The translations under genes and the position numbers were made by a program. Under the pieces are notes generated by a model, which was given only the letters and a program-made list of their open reading frames with translations, had not been told where the DNA came from and made no database searches. DNA of 64,000 nucleotides from Sphaerulina vaccinii (Eukaryota > Ascomycota > Dothideomycetes > Mycosphaerellales > Mycosphaerellaceae): NCBI GenBank assembly GCA_022570795.1, contig JAKUDP010000016.1, positions 1 through 64,000 of the forward strand, read 5' to 3'. Below, in pieces: positions 46,951-58,955 of the stretch; position 1 is the stretch's first letter, and every line of letters starts with the position of its first letter.

Positions 46951-47899
46951 GGAAAGATGAGAGATAGGCTGGAATACGAGGCTATGGACTGGAAGTGGTA
47001 CGAGAGCCTTGGTCAAGAAAGAGCAGCATTCGGGAACATCCACCAAGAGGAGCTATGCATTCGTCTGGATATGATACTATGAGAGACAGTAAGGAGCAGG
47101 CTAGTTGGCTACGAATGCATTCCTCGCAAGGACCGGACAATTACAAGCACATCCTTCTGGCATTCGTGTCTTCTAATATATCCACTCTTTGCCACAATCT
47201 TTTCAGTCCTGGAGGCATTGGCCTTGAAGTCGATATCGAGTCAGGACGATGCTTGGAACGAGTCTGATATCGAAGGCAAAGTGTTTGATGCAGTGCCAAC
47301 TCCCAATTATGAAAGGACCTTCTCTCTAGCTGGACTCGAACATCTCCCTCTCCAGGAACGCTTCCCGCGGAATCATATGAAAGCCACGCCATCTCAAGAC
47401 AACTCTCACGCTCAGCTACAAAGCTCATCTTGTTACATCATGGCGCCGCAGTATGCGCCGAGTCGACAGACGGCGTGGTATGGCATAATGCTTAACCCTG
47501 GTTGCACTTCGGGTACCTGACGCTACATTCTCGGATCAGATAGCGGTGGACCACCCGCAGTCTTACAGTACTGTCTCTAGCCTTGACTCTCAACAGAGCT
47601 GCCACGCGATGTGGTGCGAGACCTGATAGGTACCAGCACGCGCACAATGTCCATACTATCCAGCTACGACTTCTACCCAGTTCGAGGTTGATGGATCCCG
47701 TCAGCTGGTAGCGTTGGTCAAGACTGCTTGGATCACAAACTTGTGCAGACTAGGACGAAACGTTACGGTGCTATGAGGATAGCGAATTTCCATATGTATG
47801 GGCACCCTATCGCTGCAAGAACGTCGGAGAAGAATCTCTTCGTATATGCCCTGCGGCATTCATAAGATCTAGTGGACTTCTTTCCAACTTTTACTCACC
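46951..47899. other. Intergenic, nothing recognised
   Basis: About 950 bp with short frames only. None has a motif or supporting splice sites. It should contain the promoter of the tyrosinase gene. Confidence 0.4.
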
Positions 47900-49174
47900 A
47901 TGCAGCTTACAGTGTTCACATCATGGCTTGTTTCGACCGCAATCGCGGCACCGCAACAGAAGACCGCATGGGTACCAGGCTCAACGACGGGAGTCGATCT
48001 GCTCGCGGAACAGGCATTGGCCAAGCTGTCGATAGCATACGCGGAGAACAGTACCTTGGTGTCGGGATCTGCCACCAGCACCTGCACTCTCGAGAATGCC
48101 TCACAACGCAAAGAATGGGATACATTAGAGCCCACAGAGAAGAAAGAGTACATCAAAGCTGTACTGTGCTTGCAAGCTCTGCCGGACATGAGTGGCGATC
48201 TAGCTCCTGGTGCTCGAACAAGATATGATGACTTCGTCGTCAGTCATCTCAACCAGACAGCCACGATCCACAGCACGGGTAACTTCCTCAGCTGGCACCG
48301 CTACTTCGTGTGGAATTATGAACAAGCTCTTCGCAACGAGTGCAACTACACAGGCTATCGTATGTAACACAGACGGACAGTCGAGCTGCTCCCAGCCATC
48401 CTCACCCTATCACCCAGACAGAAGCTAATCTCTGAAAAAGAACCCTATGTGAACTGGGGACGCTATACAAACGATGTCATCAACGCTCCCCTCTTCGACG
48501 GCTCAGATACCTCCATCTCCGGAAACGGCGTCTACCAAGAGCACATCCCAATAGCCCTGACAACCCCAAAGGCAGGCGGAATCAACATGACCATCCCTCC
48601 AAGCGTCGGAGGCGGCTGCGTACACAACGGGCCCTTTGCGAACTACACCATCAACATTGGGCCCCTCGGAATCAACGACTCAAAAGTCAACCCTCTCTCT
48701 TCAGGTCTAGGCTACAATCCCCGATGCATGCGCCGCGATCTCAACCTCCAAGCGGCCCAAGGTGCCCGCGACATCAACAGCACCAAGCTCTTCCTCCATG
48801 ACGACATTCTCAACTTCCAGGACTTCATGCAAGAACCTTTCTCAGAGGGCGTAGAGGAGTATGGTGTGCACACAGCAGGACATTTCACTGTCGGTGGCGA
48901 TCCTGGAGGTGACTTGTATACTAGTCCTGGAGATCCGTACTTCTGGCTACATCATTCACAGATTGATCGTATGTGGTGGGTTTGGCAGAATTTGGATTTG
49001 GAGAACAGGGGTATGAGTGTTGCAGGGACGATTACGGGACATGATGTTCCGCCGAGTAGGAATACGACTTTGGATGATGTTATCACGTTGGGAGTGCTGG
49101 ACGGGTTTGATGGGATGACGATTAGGAATGCTATGAGTACGATGGGAGGGGAGTTTTGTTATATCTATGTCTGA
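47900..49174 (+). CDS. Secreted tyrosinase-domain copper oxidase
   Basis: Two exons, 47,900-48,359 and 48,441-49,174, with an 81-bp intron (gtatgt...gaaaaag), give 397 residues. The ATG at 47,900 starts a signal peptide (about 1-17, cut near AIAAPQ). The CuA region has HLNQTATIHSTGNFLSWHRYFVWNYE, followed across the intron by GYQPYVNW. The CuB region is HTAGHF...GDPYFWLHHSQIDRMWWVWQ. This is the usual short secreted fungal form without the C-terminal shielding domain of mushroom tyrosinases. Such enzymes oxidise phenols and feed melanin or cross-linking reactions, but this short group is often of uncertain activity. Several N-glycosylation sites (NST, NAS, NQT, NYT) fit secretion. Confidence 0.92.
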
Positions 49175-49417
49175 GGTTTTGCTAGAACCTGACTGTTGAA
49201 GTGTAGTACATGCCGTGATGGTGGCCCTGGTCTCGTGGGTAACGAAGCTCATGGGTTCAAAAGTCCTAACAAGAACCAACGATGCCAGGACTTTTTCAGC
49301 TTCGTCATCGCCAAGGCTTGCCTCCAAACAACATCGCGTTCTCCAAGCAGTCTTGTGGTCAACAATGCTCACTTTTGCATCGACCATGTCAGCCTTCGAC
49401 TCTGAAAGACAGCCGCG

Positions 49418-50494
49418 ATGGTAGCCAGATCAGGCCTCGACCACAGACGATTCCTTCTTGCTGTGTAAGTCACACTCTCATGAGCTCGCCTTCCGCCACT
49501 GACATCGTGGTACCTTAGGATTGCACTGATTCTGCTTCTTTTCTTGTATTTTCGGCATCTAACGAGTCCTGAAATTGAACACGACAGCAACGTCAAGATG
49601 GGCAGCCAAGGGACCTCGCATACCTTCAAGTTCGAAGCCGAACCAGGATTGTTCATGCAGTCCGAGCCTTCGACGGACCCATCAGACTTCGATAATGCTG
49701 CTCAGAACTTTGGCCTTATACACCGAAAGTACCCAACTGACGAGACTAATGAATCCGCTGGCACTACCGACTGGCAACGATTCATGCGCTATGTCAGACA
49801 TCTTGAAGCCACATCTGACAAGGACACCACGTACAAGCTACTGTACCTCGGTCGCCACGGAGAAGGCTTCCACAACGTCGCTGAGGCCTACTATGGCACC
49901 AAGGACTGGGACGATTACTGGAGTAAGCTAGATGGCAATGGCACGATCTTCTGGTTCGACGCACATCTCACAGAGACTGGGAAAGATCAGGCTCGTGCGG
50001 CAGGTGCTTTCATGAAAGCTCAATTGTCGGAAGGAAGGAGGATGCCACCTCCAGACTCATACTATACTTCGCCAATGTACCGCTGCCTGCAGACTGCCAG
50101 CTTGACTTGGAGCGAGGTCCCACTTCCGGCAGACAAGCCTTTCAAGCCCTTGATCAAGGAACTGATTCGAGAAGTGCTTGGCGAGCATACATGCGACAAG
50201 CGTAGCACTCGTTCTGTCATTCATAAGGCGTTCCCTGACTTTCCGATCGAAGAGGGCTTCTCAGAGGATGACAAGCTGTGGCGTGCGGATCATCGCGAGA
50301 CACACGAGGAGCATGATGCCAGGAATCAGATCTTGCTCAATGATATCTTCGCCCACGATAGCCAAGAAGTCTTGTCTCTGACCAGCCATAGCGGTGCGAT
50401 AGCAAGCATGTTGCGTGTGCTGGGTCACCGAGAGTTTCGACTACCAACTGGTGGCATGATACCTGTTTTGGTCAAGGCTACGAGAACAAGTTGA
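49418..50494 (+). CDS. Membrane-anchored histidine phosphatase (phosphoglycerate-mutase superfamily)
   Basis: Exon 1 is 49,418-49,464 and exon 2 is 49,519-50,494, with a 54-bp intron (gtaagt...cttag). The product is 340 residues. The short first exon plus the start of exon 2 encode a basic tip and one hydrophobic segment (about 12-28, LLAVIALILLLFLYF), so it is predicted as a type II membrane protein. The domain has the RHG motif in LYLGRHGEGFHN (catalytic His129), an LTETGKDQA block, YTSPMYRCLQTA, and the second His in LSLTSHSGAIASML. It resembles the yeast PMU1 group. An internal ATG (49,598) would give a soluble form. Substrate unknown. Confidence 0.88.
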
Positions 50495-50784
50495 TGAGTC
50501 GATGGCGCATTCCATATGCTTCAGTCACAGTAATGATGCGCACACTCAAGTTATGAGGGCATACACTCTCTTCTCATACGGCTATACCGGAAATGGCAGG
50601 GGTGAGCTGGACCTGGGCAAGAGGCATGGACATGGACATGGTCCTCCTCATCTTGGCAGGAAGCATACATATGAACGGCACTTGCCATTTGCTTCCAACA
50701 TCTTCCACAAATCTTGCTCACAAGCAGAGCTCGGAACAGATCTCACCAAATACGCGCCATATTCTGCCCACACACGCGAGAGCT

Positions 50785-51708
50785 ATGCACTTCTCAAAGA
50801 GCGCCGTGCTCCTAGCGGTACTCCGCGTGGCTGCCGAAAGCACGACCGCATATCCACCTATGGGTCCAGCAGCCTTCATGTGGCCAACAGACAGACCTTG
50901 GTCTGCAGATACAGACAACATCGCTCCATGTGGTTCTAGCAGTGGAGTTGGACCACGAACCGAGTTTCCAATGAGTGAGTGTGCCTCCACAAATCTGTCG
51001 CACCAGTGCAACGATCATGATTACTATACGCAATCTGCTCTATCATGAGATTTGGCCTCTCATGCTAATAGACTCCAGCAAATGGTAGACTTGCTATCAT
51101 TGCGCAGAATCACACTCGTGCCATGCACGTGGGCATGTCATACTCCAACAGTAAGTCGCTCTTCGAAACATTGTACGTGTCTACAAGTACTGAGACCAAC
51201 ATCGAGACCCGACCTCACAAGGCGACTTCGACATCTTCTACGGCCCACAACAGGTCCACCCAGACATTGGTCACACATGCATCTGGACACCCGACCCTCC
51301 CGCCAACGTCTCAGCTGGCTCGAATGCGACATTTCAGGTGTTCTACCTGGGCGAGGACAACAACCAGGAAGTCTACTACGCATGCACGGACATTACATAT
51401 GTCGATGCCATCACCTTTCATGAGGATATTCCCTGCTTCAATGCCACGAGATCAGGACCGGCACGCCCTCGATTGATCAAGCTGTCAACGTGACAACGAC
51501 GCTTCCGAATGGGACCGACCCTCATCCGGACCTTGACCACAATGATGGACTCTCAGGCGCTGAGGTCGCGGGTGTTGTCATTGGTCCTCTGCTCGCAGCG
51601 GCTCTTCTTGTCGGCTTTGTGTTTTTCTTGTGGAAAAGAAGAAAGCAGAGTCGGATCACAAGTATTCAACAAGCTGAGAAAGCTGGAAGCGATGTCACAC
51701 TCCATTGA
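50785..51708 (+). pseudogene. BIM1-like copper-binding (LPMO-like) secreted protein with shifted membrane tail
   Basis: Exons 50,785-50,974, 51,079-51,150 and 51,207 onward, with introns of 104 bp (branch tgctaat) and 56 bp, join in phase. A signal peptide (about 1-22) is followed by a domain like the copper-acquisition BIM1-type group, itself related to lytic polysaccharide monooxygenases. It shows APCG, the FPMTNG..AI beta strand, HVGMSYSN, DFDIFYGPQ, GHTCIW, and YYACTDITYVDA..PCFNAT. In this frame a TGA occurs at 51,491-51,493 (182 residues). The neighbour frame carries the natural continuation, TGTPSIDQAVNV, a Thr-rich stalk, one membrane segment (AGVVIGPLLAAALLVGFVFFLW) and a KRRKQSR stop-transfer, ending at 51,708. 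A one-base shift near 51,455 is needed to join them. Confidence 0.72.
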
Positions 51709-52149
51709 TCGGGAATACTCGGTGTGACGATACTGCTTATCCACTATCGCTGTACGAGAGAAGGAATATGTCTACTTACTATGTAGGCCGAGCGCCAAGC
51801 ACAGGATGCTAAGACGGTCGGACAGCTTGGTGTACCGTTCTTATCATACTTTCACCGCAGAATGGAAAAACGTGCCGACGATCGACTCGGCTTTTGGCAG
51901 TCTTGCGCAAAAGGGTGAACATGTAAGTGTGGAAGCCAAGGCCACGTTAATGCTCCCTTATCACTGGGCTGATGTATGCCCATTACTTGTGAGCGAAGCA
52001 TGTCTCAACCATACTGACGATGAAGGTTTCTTATTACCCCAAGATGCTACCGGTATTACGTTCCCAGTGAGCTGGTAATTGCTGACCGCTCGATCAATCC
52101 TGAGCTTCCAGCCCCCTCACTCAACCAGTATTCTCGACCAGTGTTAAGC
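51709..52149. other. Intergenic, nothing recognised
   Basis: 440 bp ahead of the MFS gene. A 90-codon frame lies inside it but has no motif. No promoter element was singled out. Confidence 0.4.
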
Positions 52150-54008
52150 ATGGCACGCGACCATCTCTCTGGTCGATGTCTTCGACATATCGAACACGGC
52201 GGAAACATGTCCTCAACAGTCCATAACTCCTCGTATGGCCCTACGCATCAAGGAGTAGCTCGGGTGGACTATGCGGATGCATCAAGCCCCACCAGCGATC
52301 ACGACGAAAAGGTTGATACGAGCAGTCCAGCATCAACCAGCGACGACGATACGGATACATGGAGTATCTTCACAGATGCCCATGCTGAAGGCAAACCGCG
52401 AAGACCCGCACCATCGAGAAATCCATCATCAAATCATGGCAACAAGCCGAGCAAATGGAGAGTTTGCATGCATCGATTCACAAATTACATCCGAATGAGG
52501 CGTACTACGTGGTCAGACAATGAGTTGACACATCCGCTGATCGATGAGAAGACCAGCGGAGCAGCACTAGTCGACTTTGATGGGGATGATGATCCATATA
52601 AGTAAGAATGTATGCTCCTAATATTGACATACTTCGCTGATAACATATCAACAGAGCCATCAACTGGCCATTTCGAAAGAAAGCCATTACGACCTTGCTA
52701 TACGGCCTGACAACTTTCGGCGCTGCTTTTGCATCAAGTGTATACTCAACGGCACAACAGCAGATCGAGGACGAATTCGATGTATCCTCAGAAGTTGCCA
52801 GACTCGGTACGACTCTTCTTCTGGTCGGCTTCAGCGCTGGACCGCTGCTGTGGGCCCCATTTTCGGAACTCTCTGGTCGCAAAACCTCCGTCCTCGCTCC
52901 GACTTTCATCGCTGCCATGTTCGCTTTCGGAGGTGGAGCTGCGAAGGATATCCAGACTATCCTAATCTGCAGATTCTTCCAAGGCATCTTTGGTAGTGCT
53001 CCCATCACCTGCGCAGGTGGTGTGCTTGTCGATATGTTCTCTGTCGAGGTACGAGCGAATGCTACTGTTGCTTACGGACTGGCTGTACTCGGAGGTCCTA
53101 CACTTGGGCCTGTCGTGGGAGGTGCGATAGTGGTGAGCACATCATGGCGATGGACACAATATGTTACCGGAATCTTTCAACTGGTGGTACTATTCTTCGA
53201 TGTTCTCGTGCTCGATGAGACTCATCCTCCATCACTCCTTGTGGCCAAAGCAAAACGTCTCCGCCTCAAATCCGGGAACTGGTCTCTGCATGCCAAACAC
53301 GAGGAGTGGGATGTGTCGATTGGCGAGATGCTTGAGAAGTATGCCGTACGTCCATGGCGACTCCTCGGAACACCTATCTGTCTGGCAGTCTGTGTATATG
53401 GAGCTTTCGTCTACGGCCTCTTATATGCTACACTATCAGCCTTTCCGGCTCAATTCCAGGACATCCGAGGCTGGAACCAATTGACGGGATCTCTTCCATT
53501 CCTTGGCCTCTTGTTGGGCATACTCATAGGCGCTGCCGGCAACATTCTGAATCAACGCTTCTACGTCAAACGACTCCGGGCCAACAATGGTCGTCCAGTA
53601 CCAGAAGCTCGCCTCCCGCCGATGATGATAGGCAGCCTTATCTTCACAGCAGGACTCTTCATATACGCCTGGACGCCAGAAAGGTCAATTCCTTGGATTG
53701 TCCCTCTGGTGGGAATTGTATGCATCGGAATTGGCTTCTTCACGATCTTCCAGGCTTGCTTGAACTACCCCATCGACACGTTTCAGCACTGGAGTGCTTC
53801 TGCTGTTGCAGCAAGTACTTTCACTCGATCGATGCTGGCAGCTGCATTTCCGTTGCTTGTACCGCTTATGGTCGATAGTCTGGGATTTCAGTGGGCTATG
53901 TCTTTGTTCGGATTTGTGGCTGTGGCTATGATTCCGATACCTTATCTGTTTTATATTTTTGGAAAGAGGATTCGAGCGAAGGGTGTTTGGTCGCGAGGGA
54001 GTGTTTGA
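52150..54008 (+). CDS. MFS transporter, DHA1 (drug:proton antiporter) type
   Basis: Exons 52,150-52,601 and 52,655-54,008 (53-bp intron) give 601 residues. ATG 52,150 was chosen over an upstream non-ATG start. Residues 1-150 are a long hydrophilic, Ser/Asp-rich cytosolic tail (TSDDDTDTW, LVDFDGDDDPYK). Twelve hydrophobic segments follow. The loop between segments 2 and 3 has the MFS signature form SELSGRKTS, and segment 5 carries the antiporter-type LGPVVGGAIV motif (ancestral G-x8-G-x3-GP-x2-GG). INWPFRKK just before segment 1 is typical of the fungal polyamine/fluconazole-resistance branch. Likely plasma membrane. The substrate is not predictable. Confidence 0.92.
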
Positions 54009-54611
54009 GATTGATTGGATCATCAATGATTACGATTACGACAGTTCGGAGCTATACCAGGATACATACGACAGAGCTAGACGATAAACACAAGACTACG
54101 ACTCGAGCTGGACGTTCCAGCGCCATACAGTGCAGGATGCCAACGGTGGCGCGTTGCCACTCCGTGCGATGCGAAGAAAGACCATCTTTGTTTGCCGACA
54201 CGATACAATGCGATTATGACTGTACAGACAATGGAGAAGCCAATTCACTTGTTCTCGAAATAACACCCTAATTACATCGAACACAAAGACACAACACCAA
54301 ATTCTTTGTGTTACCATCCTTTAATCGCAACGACACGCTTCTTTCGTCGCGACATCACAATGCCGCGCAGGAACATATAACGCCCTCAGTGCGGCCCATC
54401 TCTCAAGCTTTCCTTCCCATCGGACATCCCAAGCAGCACAACAGTATTCTCAACTCTACTACCCAACTCTACCTTACTTTCTTCCTTTGCCTCTGTTGAT
54501 CAGAGCATCGTCCGAGAAACATCGTAGAGCAGAGTAAAGAGAATCCTGTAGTAGCTGTCCCCCGTCCCTTCACTTACCCTATCCCCACCCCTTTCCTTCT
54601 TAGCAAAGAAA
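54009..54611. other. Intergenic, nothing recognised
   Basis: 600 bp between the MFS gene and the next small gene. The right half (54,290-54,600) is C/T/A-rich with few G, fitting a long leader. No element recognised. Confidence 0.4.
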
Positions 54612-55208
54612 ATGTGCAACTTCACAACAACCTACCACACAACCTGCAAGCACTACTCCGCCAAACAATTCGTCTACTGTCCTCTTGCCCAATCCTCCAA
54701 CAGCTCTGCAACGAACTCAAAGCAAAGCTGCCACAACACTACGGATTTGGGCCTCGAGACAGATTTCGCTACTGCATGCATCAAATGCCAGCGAATTCAA
54801 GCACGCGCACTTTTCTTCGGCAATTCTGCTCCCGAGCCACAGCCAATTTCTTATGGAATTGTTGCGTCGAGGGGACAGGGTGTGCCCTCCGTGCTTGTGA
54901 CGTCTTGGGTGGCTACCGATCACACTGCATCTTCTTTTTCTTCAGTGTCTGGTAGTGGTAGCTCTATGACTAGATCGAATTCCAGCATGTCCTTGTCTTC
55001 ACTGGCAAGCGAGACATCAGTCTCCTCTTCTTCTAGCAGCAGCAATGCTTCGCAAGGTTCGTATCGTGGTTGGTCTTTCAAGGAAGGCAGGTTTGGCAAT
55101 GCACACTGGCGCTCTTATCAGGATGATGATGAGGCTGCGGTGCTATTGGCTAGACAGAAGGCCAAGGCGAGGATTGCGCTCAAGTCGTCTCGGGAAGACT
55201 ATGCTTGA
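54612..55208 (+). CDS. Hypothetical Ser-rich protein with N-terminal Cys/His cluster
   Basis: Single exon, 198 residues, ATG at 54,612 (agaaaATGTG). The N-terminus MCNFTTTYHTTCKHYSAKQF..C, followed by C39, C56 and C59 (ACIKC), is the pattern of small fungal proteins thought to bind zinc. The centre is a Ser-rich low-complexity run (about 105-148, many SSS). The C-terminus is charged (GWSFKEGRFGNAHW, then LARQKAKARIALKSSRED). No signal peptide. Family common in filamentous fungi to my knowledge, function unknown. Confidence 0.75.
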   Translation: MCNFTTTYHTTCKHYSAKQFVYCPLAQSSNSSATNSKQSCHNTTDLGLETDFATACIKCQRIQARALFFGNSAPEPQPISYGIVASRGQGVPSVLVTSWVATDHTASSFSSVSGSGSSMTRSNSSMSLSSLASETSVSSSSSSSNASQGSYRGWSFKEGRFGNAHWRSYQDDDEAAVLLARQKAKARIALKSSREDYA

Positions 55209-56208
55209 GTGGCATCTTCTCCTCGCTTTGGCTGGAATATGGGAAAGGTAAGTTCAATATTTTGGGAAGGTTTACTGCTGATTTTACAGATGCTTTTAGG
55301 TTAAGGAGCTGGACAAAATATCGCCTGAAATGATGGCCGGACGGATTAAGTTCCTGGTTCTGGTTGTTTGGGATGGGCGGAGGAAATCTGTAGGGACAAT
55401 AATAATATCATTGGTGAACCGACAAGTCTTTCGTGTCTCATTTCATTTCATTTCTTTTCCTTTGACTCTTTGTGCCTCTGATGGTGTCATCTTCTCTGGT
55501 CTTGAAGTGAAGGTTGGTGAAGCCTTGCATCTGCGAGCTTAGTAAGCACTTGGTCGGAGGCAAAGCTGGAGGTTTCTGCATTCGTTGGTTTTCGCCAACT
55601 CATGCATCTACCACCTCACTTCTGGATCATCATAATCGAGGGGCATAGCTATCTCTTATTCCTCACTACTTATCTGCCCGTGGCAGGCTTCATGTCAGGG
55701 GATCCAACGAGCAAGACCAATGCAAGGTGAATGTGCTCACCTCCCACAACTCTTTATGTTCATCGGTGGACAGATCTCAGGCTCGATCAACGATATCGTC
55801 AACCATCAGGAGCAATGGTCTCTCATGCGGGGATCCGCTTTGCTCCCTGCGATGCGTGGCAAGGGGCGTCGAGAAGTTCGTCCGATGAGGAAGGTCGTCA
55901 ATCCCATCGCTACACGTGCCAAGACTCGCGACAATTCATTGGCTCAACTGATATGAAGCTTGCCGACTCTCCCTGCGAGGATGCATCCTTCTGTATAGTA
56001 GATCATATCCAAGTGGATATCCTGGCTGAACAACTTGGCTCAATGAGCTTACTTGCTAAGCCGTAGCCTTAGCTGCGTTGGCGAGATGCGGTAGTCATGC
56101 ATATGCAGGTACAAACTCCGACCAGATCATGGTTATAGATGGCCAACCAGGCATCTTCCTTTCTTTCTGACCATCAACGCTCTTCTCTACGAGGAACTCT
56201 TTCACACG
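55209..56208. other. Intergenic, nothing recognised
   Basis: 1 kb without a credible gene. A poly-pyrimidine run lies at 55,436-55,470 (tttcatttctttt). Small frames occur but lack motifs. The final part should be the promoter of the purple acid phosphatase. Confidence 0.4.
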
Positions 56209-58343
56209 ATGAAGAACTTTGCTGCAGCTGCGCTCCTTGGCGCCCTGGCCGCTGAAGCTGCTCCATCCGCTCACCACGTCAAAGTCCACAAGGTCAGGAA
56301 CGTCGACACTCGATACCCATATACTGGACCGAAAGTACCTGTGGGCGACTGGATCGATCAATCCGTGAACGGAAATGGCAAAGGGTTCCCTCGACTAGTT
56401 GAGCCTCCGGCTGTAAAGCCATCTTCCAAGAAACCCAAGAACAACATCAATGTTATCTCCTTGTCCTACGTGCCAAATGGAGTCAACATTCACTACCAAA
56501 CTCCATTCGGTCTTGGTACTGCGCCATCAGTGATGTGGGGAGTCAAGAAGGGATATGGGAACGCCAAACTCTCCAATAAGGCTACAGGCTCCACGACTAC
56601 GTAAGTTATGTGCAGCGTCTTCACGCATTGGCGTTGGATACCCGATGCGCGAGTACGATGTAGAGCTTACATCAAAGCATGTACTGACGAAGTGTACAGC
56701 TACGATCGGACTCCACCATGTTCAGAGGTTGTCGTGACTCAATGCTCGCAGTTCTTCCACGATGTCCAGATCATCAATCTACAGCCTGGAACCACCTACT
56801 ATTACCAGATCCCTGCGGCGAACGGCACTACTCAGTCAGAAGTCCTCTCCTTCACGACTGCTCGCCAGGCTGGTGACAAATCTTCATTCACTGTAGCCGT
56901 CTTGAACGACATGGGTTACACCAATGCTGGTGGCACTTACAAGCAGCTCAGCCAGGCTGTTGACGATGGCTCGGTCTCCTTCGCCTGGCACGGCGGCGAC
57001 ATCTCTTATGCCGATGATTGGTACTCTGGAGTCCTGCCTTGCGAGTCTGACTGGCCTGTGTGCTATAATGGATCTGCATCTGAGCTACCCAACACACCTC
57101 CTGCCGCGTTCCCAGAAGAGTACAACATTCCGCTGCCTGCAGGTGAGATTCCAGACCAGGGAGGTCCACATGGTGGTGACATGAGTGTACTGTACGAGAG
57201 CAATTGGGACCTCTGGCAGAATTGGATGAACAAGATCTGGACCAAAGTGCCATATATGACACTACCAGGAAACCACGAGGCAGCCTGTGCTGAATTTGAT
57301 GGACCTGGTAATGTTCTCACTTCCTACCTCAACAATGACGAGATCAATACCACAACGGCCAAATCTGGCCTCACATACTACAGCTGCCCGCCCTCGCAGC
57401 GTAACTTCACAGCCTACCAGCACAGATTCCGCATGCCCGGAAAAGAGTCAGGTGGCGTTGGCAATATGTGGTACTCTTTCGACTACGGTCTTGCGCACTT
57501 CATCTCTCTCGATGGCGAGACTGACTTTCCATATTCGCCGGAATACCCATTCTTGCGAGACCTTACTGCTGGAGAGACATTTCCGTGAGTAATTTCATCG
57601 CCCTAATGTCTCACTGAGCTCAAGCCTACCACGTCCGTAAGCTCAGAGACGTGCACAGCCAAACCAAGTCTGCATCTCCAGAGACACTCGCTAACCTTCT
57701 TTCTTCTACCCCCAGAACCGAGAACCAAACTTTCATCACCGACTCCGGTCCATTCGGCTACATCACAGATAACAACTGGAAGGTCAACGAAGCCTATGAG
57801 CAATGGCAATGGCTGAAGAAGGATTTGGCCTCAGTTGATCGCAAGAAAACTCCCTGGGTAATCGCCATGTCCCATCGCCCAATGTACAGCTCCCAAGTAT
57901 CTTCTTACCAGAAGAATCTGCGCAACGCCTTCGAACCCTTAATGCTCCAGTATGGTGTCGACGCCTACCTAGCCGGCCACATACACTGGTACGAACGCCT
58001 ATTCCCTCTCAACAACGGCACAATTGATCACTCTGCTGTTATCAACAACAATACCTATTATGCCAACGAGGGCAAGAGCATCACGCATCTCGTCAATGGT
58101 ATGGCTGGAAATATCGAGTCGCATTCTCAGTTGGCGGCGAATAAGACCCTGCCGATGACTGCTGTGTTGAACCAAGTACAGTATGGCTTCAGCAAGTTCA
58201 CTTTCCACAATGCTTCTGTCGCTACTTGGCAATATATCAAGGGTGACGGAACTGGTGTTGGCGATGAGCTTACCTTGATCAAGGAAGGTGGTACAGTCGC
58301 GACGCCTTCGCCATATACGAAGACTAAGAGAGATGAGGTCTGA
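56209..58343 (+). CDS. Secreted purple acid phosphatase-like metallophosphoesterase
   Basis: Exons 56,209-56,600, 56,700-57,584 and 57,716-58,343, with introns of 99 and 131 bp, give 634 residues. Signal peptide about 1-18. The N-terminal fibronectin-III-like domain (about 75-185) ends in LQPGTTYYYQIPAANG and TTARQAG. The catalytic domain carries the five metallophosphoesterase motifs: NDMG with Asp201, GGDISYAD with Asp231, PGNHE with Asn322, AMSHRPMYSS, and AGHIHWYER with His514 and His516. The first motif is NDMG where GDxG is usual, but the metal-binding Asp is kept. The C-terminus has the typical HIxxGMAGNIESH and a DELTLIK strand. Likely releases phosphate from organic esters outside the cell or at the wall. 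Confidence 0.93.
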
Positions 58344-58673
58344 GTAGAGCTGGCGAGAGAAAAGTGTCGGCATCTTGTCAACATTGGGCCAGCATTGAAA
58401 GACGCGGAAGATTCTCGAAAGTGTGTGCGATTCATCTCTCTCGGTAGCTACGTCCTAAGGCAAATAGCAATCTCAGTGATCCAAACGAGCACCAACTGCG
58501 CGGCTGTCTCAGTGAAACCACACAGACCATTGACCGAGCGGTTTCCAGAACACTCGCACATCGTGCTGGCACATCTTCATTGTGTGTTGTTTGCTCTGGG
58601 TCTGCCCAGAGACTACAAAGGTCGCGGACATACCTGCCAGTCCACTCAGTATCGATCTTTCGCATTCAGTAGC
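58344..58673. other. Intergenic, nothing recognised
   Basis: 330 bp between the phosphatase and the small secreted protein gene. No motif or element recognised. Confidence 0.4.
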
Positions 58674-58955
58674 ATGACTCCTAAGATGCTCATCTCCACT
58701 ACACTAGTCCTACTGTGCTCCGCTGCCATCCAAGCGACAACCGCGTCCGAGGAGACGCCCACCCCGTCCAAACCCAGACCACCAACGCTAGAGCATTGCG
58801 CACTCGCTCGCTCCATTCGCAATCTTCTTCCAGACTCTGACCAGTGCGCCGAGTTATACGACCCCCGCTGTCCTGTGCCTGCGATCAATGAGGAGGGGGA
58901 AATCTACGTAACGTATCGAACGTGTTTGTCCACGTACTGGCCTACTGAACTCTGA
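58674..58955 (+). CDS. Small secreted Cys-containing protein
   Basis: Single exon, 93 residues, ATG at 58,674. Residues 1-23 form a clear signal peptide (MLISTTLVLLCSAAIQATTA). The mature part (about 70 residues) has four Cys: EHCAL, DQCAEL, PRCPVP and YRTCLS, so two disulphides are possible. The beginning is Pro/Thr-rich (EETPTPSKPRPPT), the end is STYWPTEL. The size, secretion signal and even number of Cys fit fungal small secreted proteins, a class that includes host-interaction effectors. I do not recognise a family and no such role is shown here. It might also be a chance frame, though the signal peptide argues against it. Confidence 0.55.
   Translation: MTPKMLISTTLVLLCSAAIQATTASEETPTPSKPRPPTLEHCALARSIRNLLPDSDQCAELYDPRCPVPAINEEGEIYVTYRTCLSTYWPTEL

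Noticed and set aside
47141..47428. 95-codon minus-strand frame
   Set aside because: Although it starts with ATG, it has no motif and lies in a probable promoter region.
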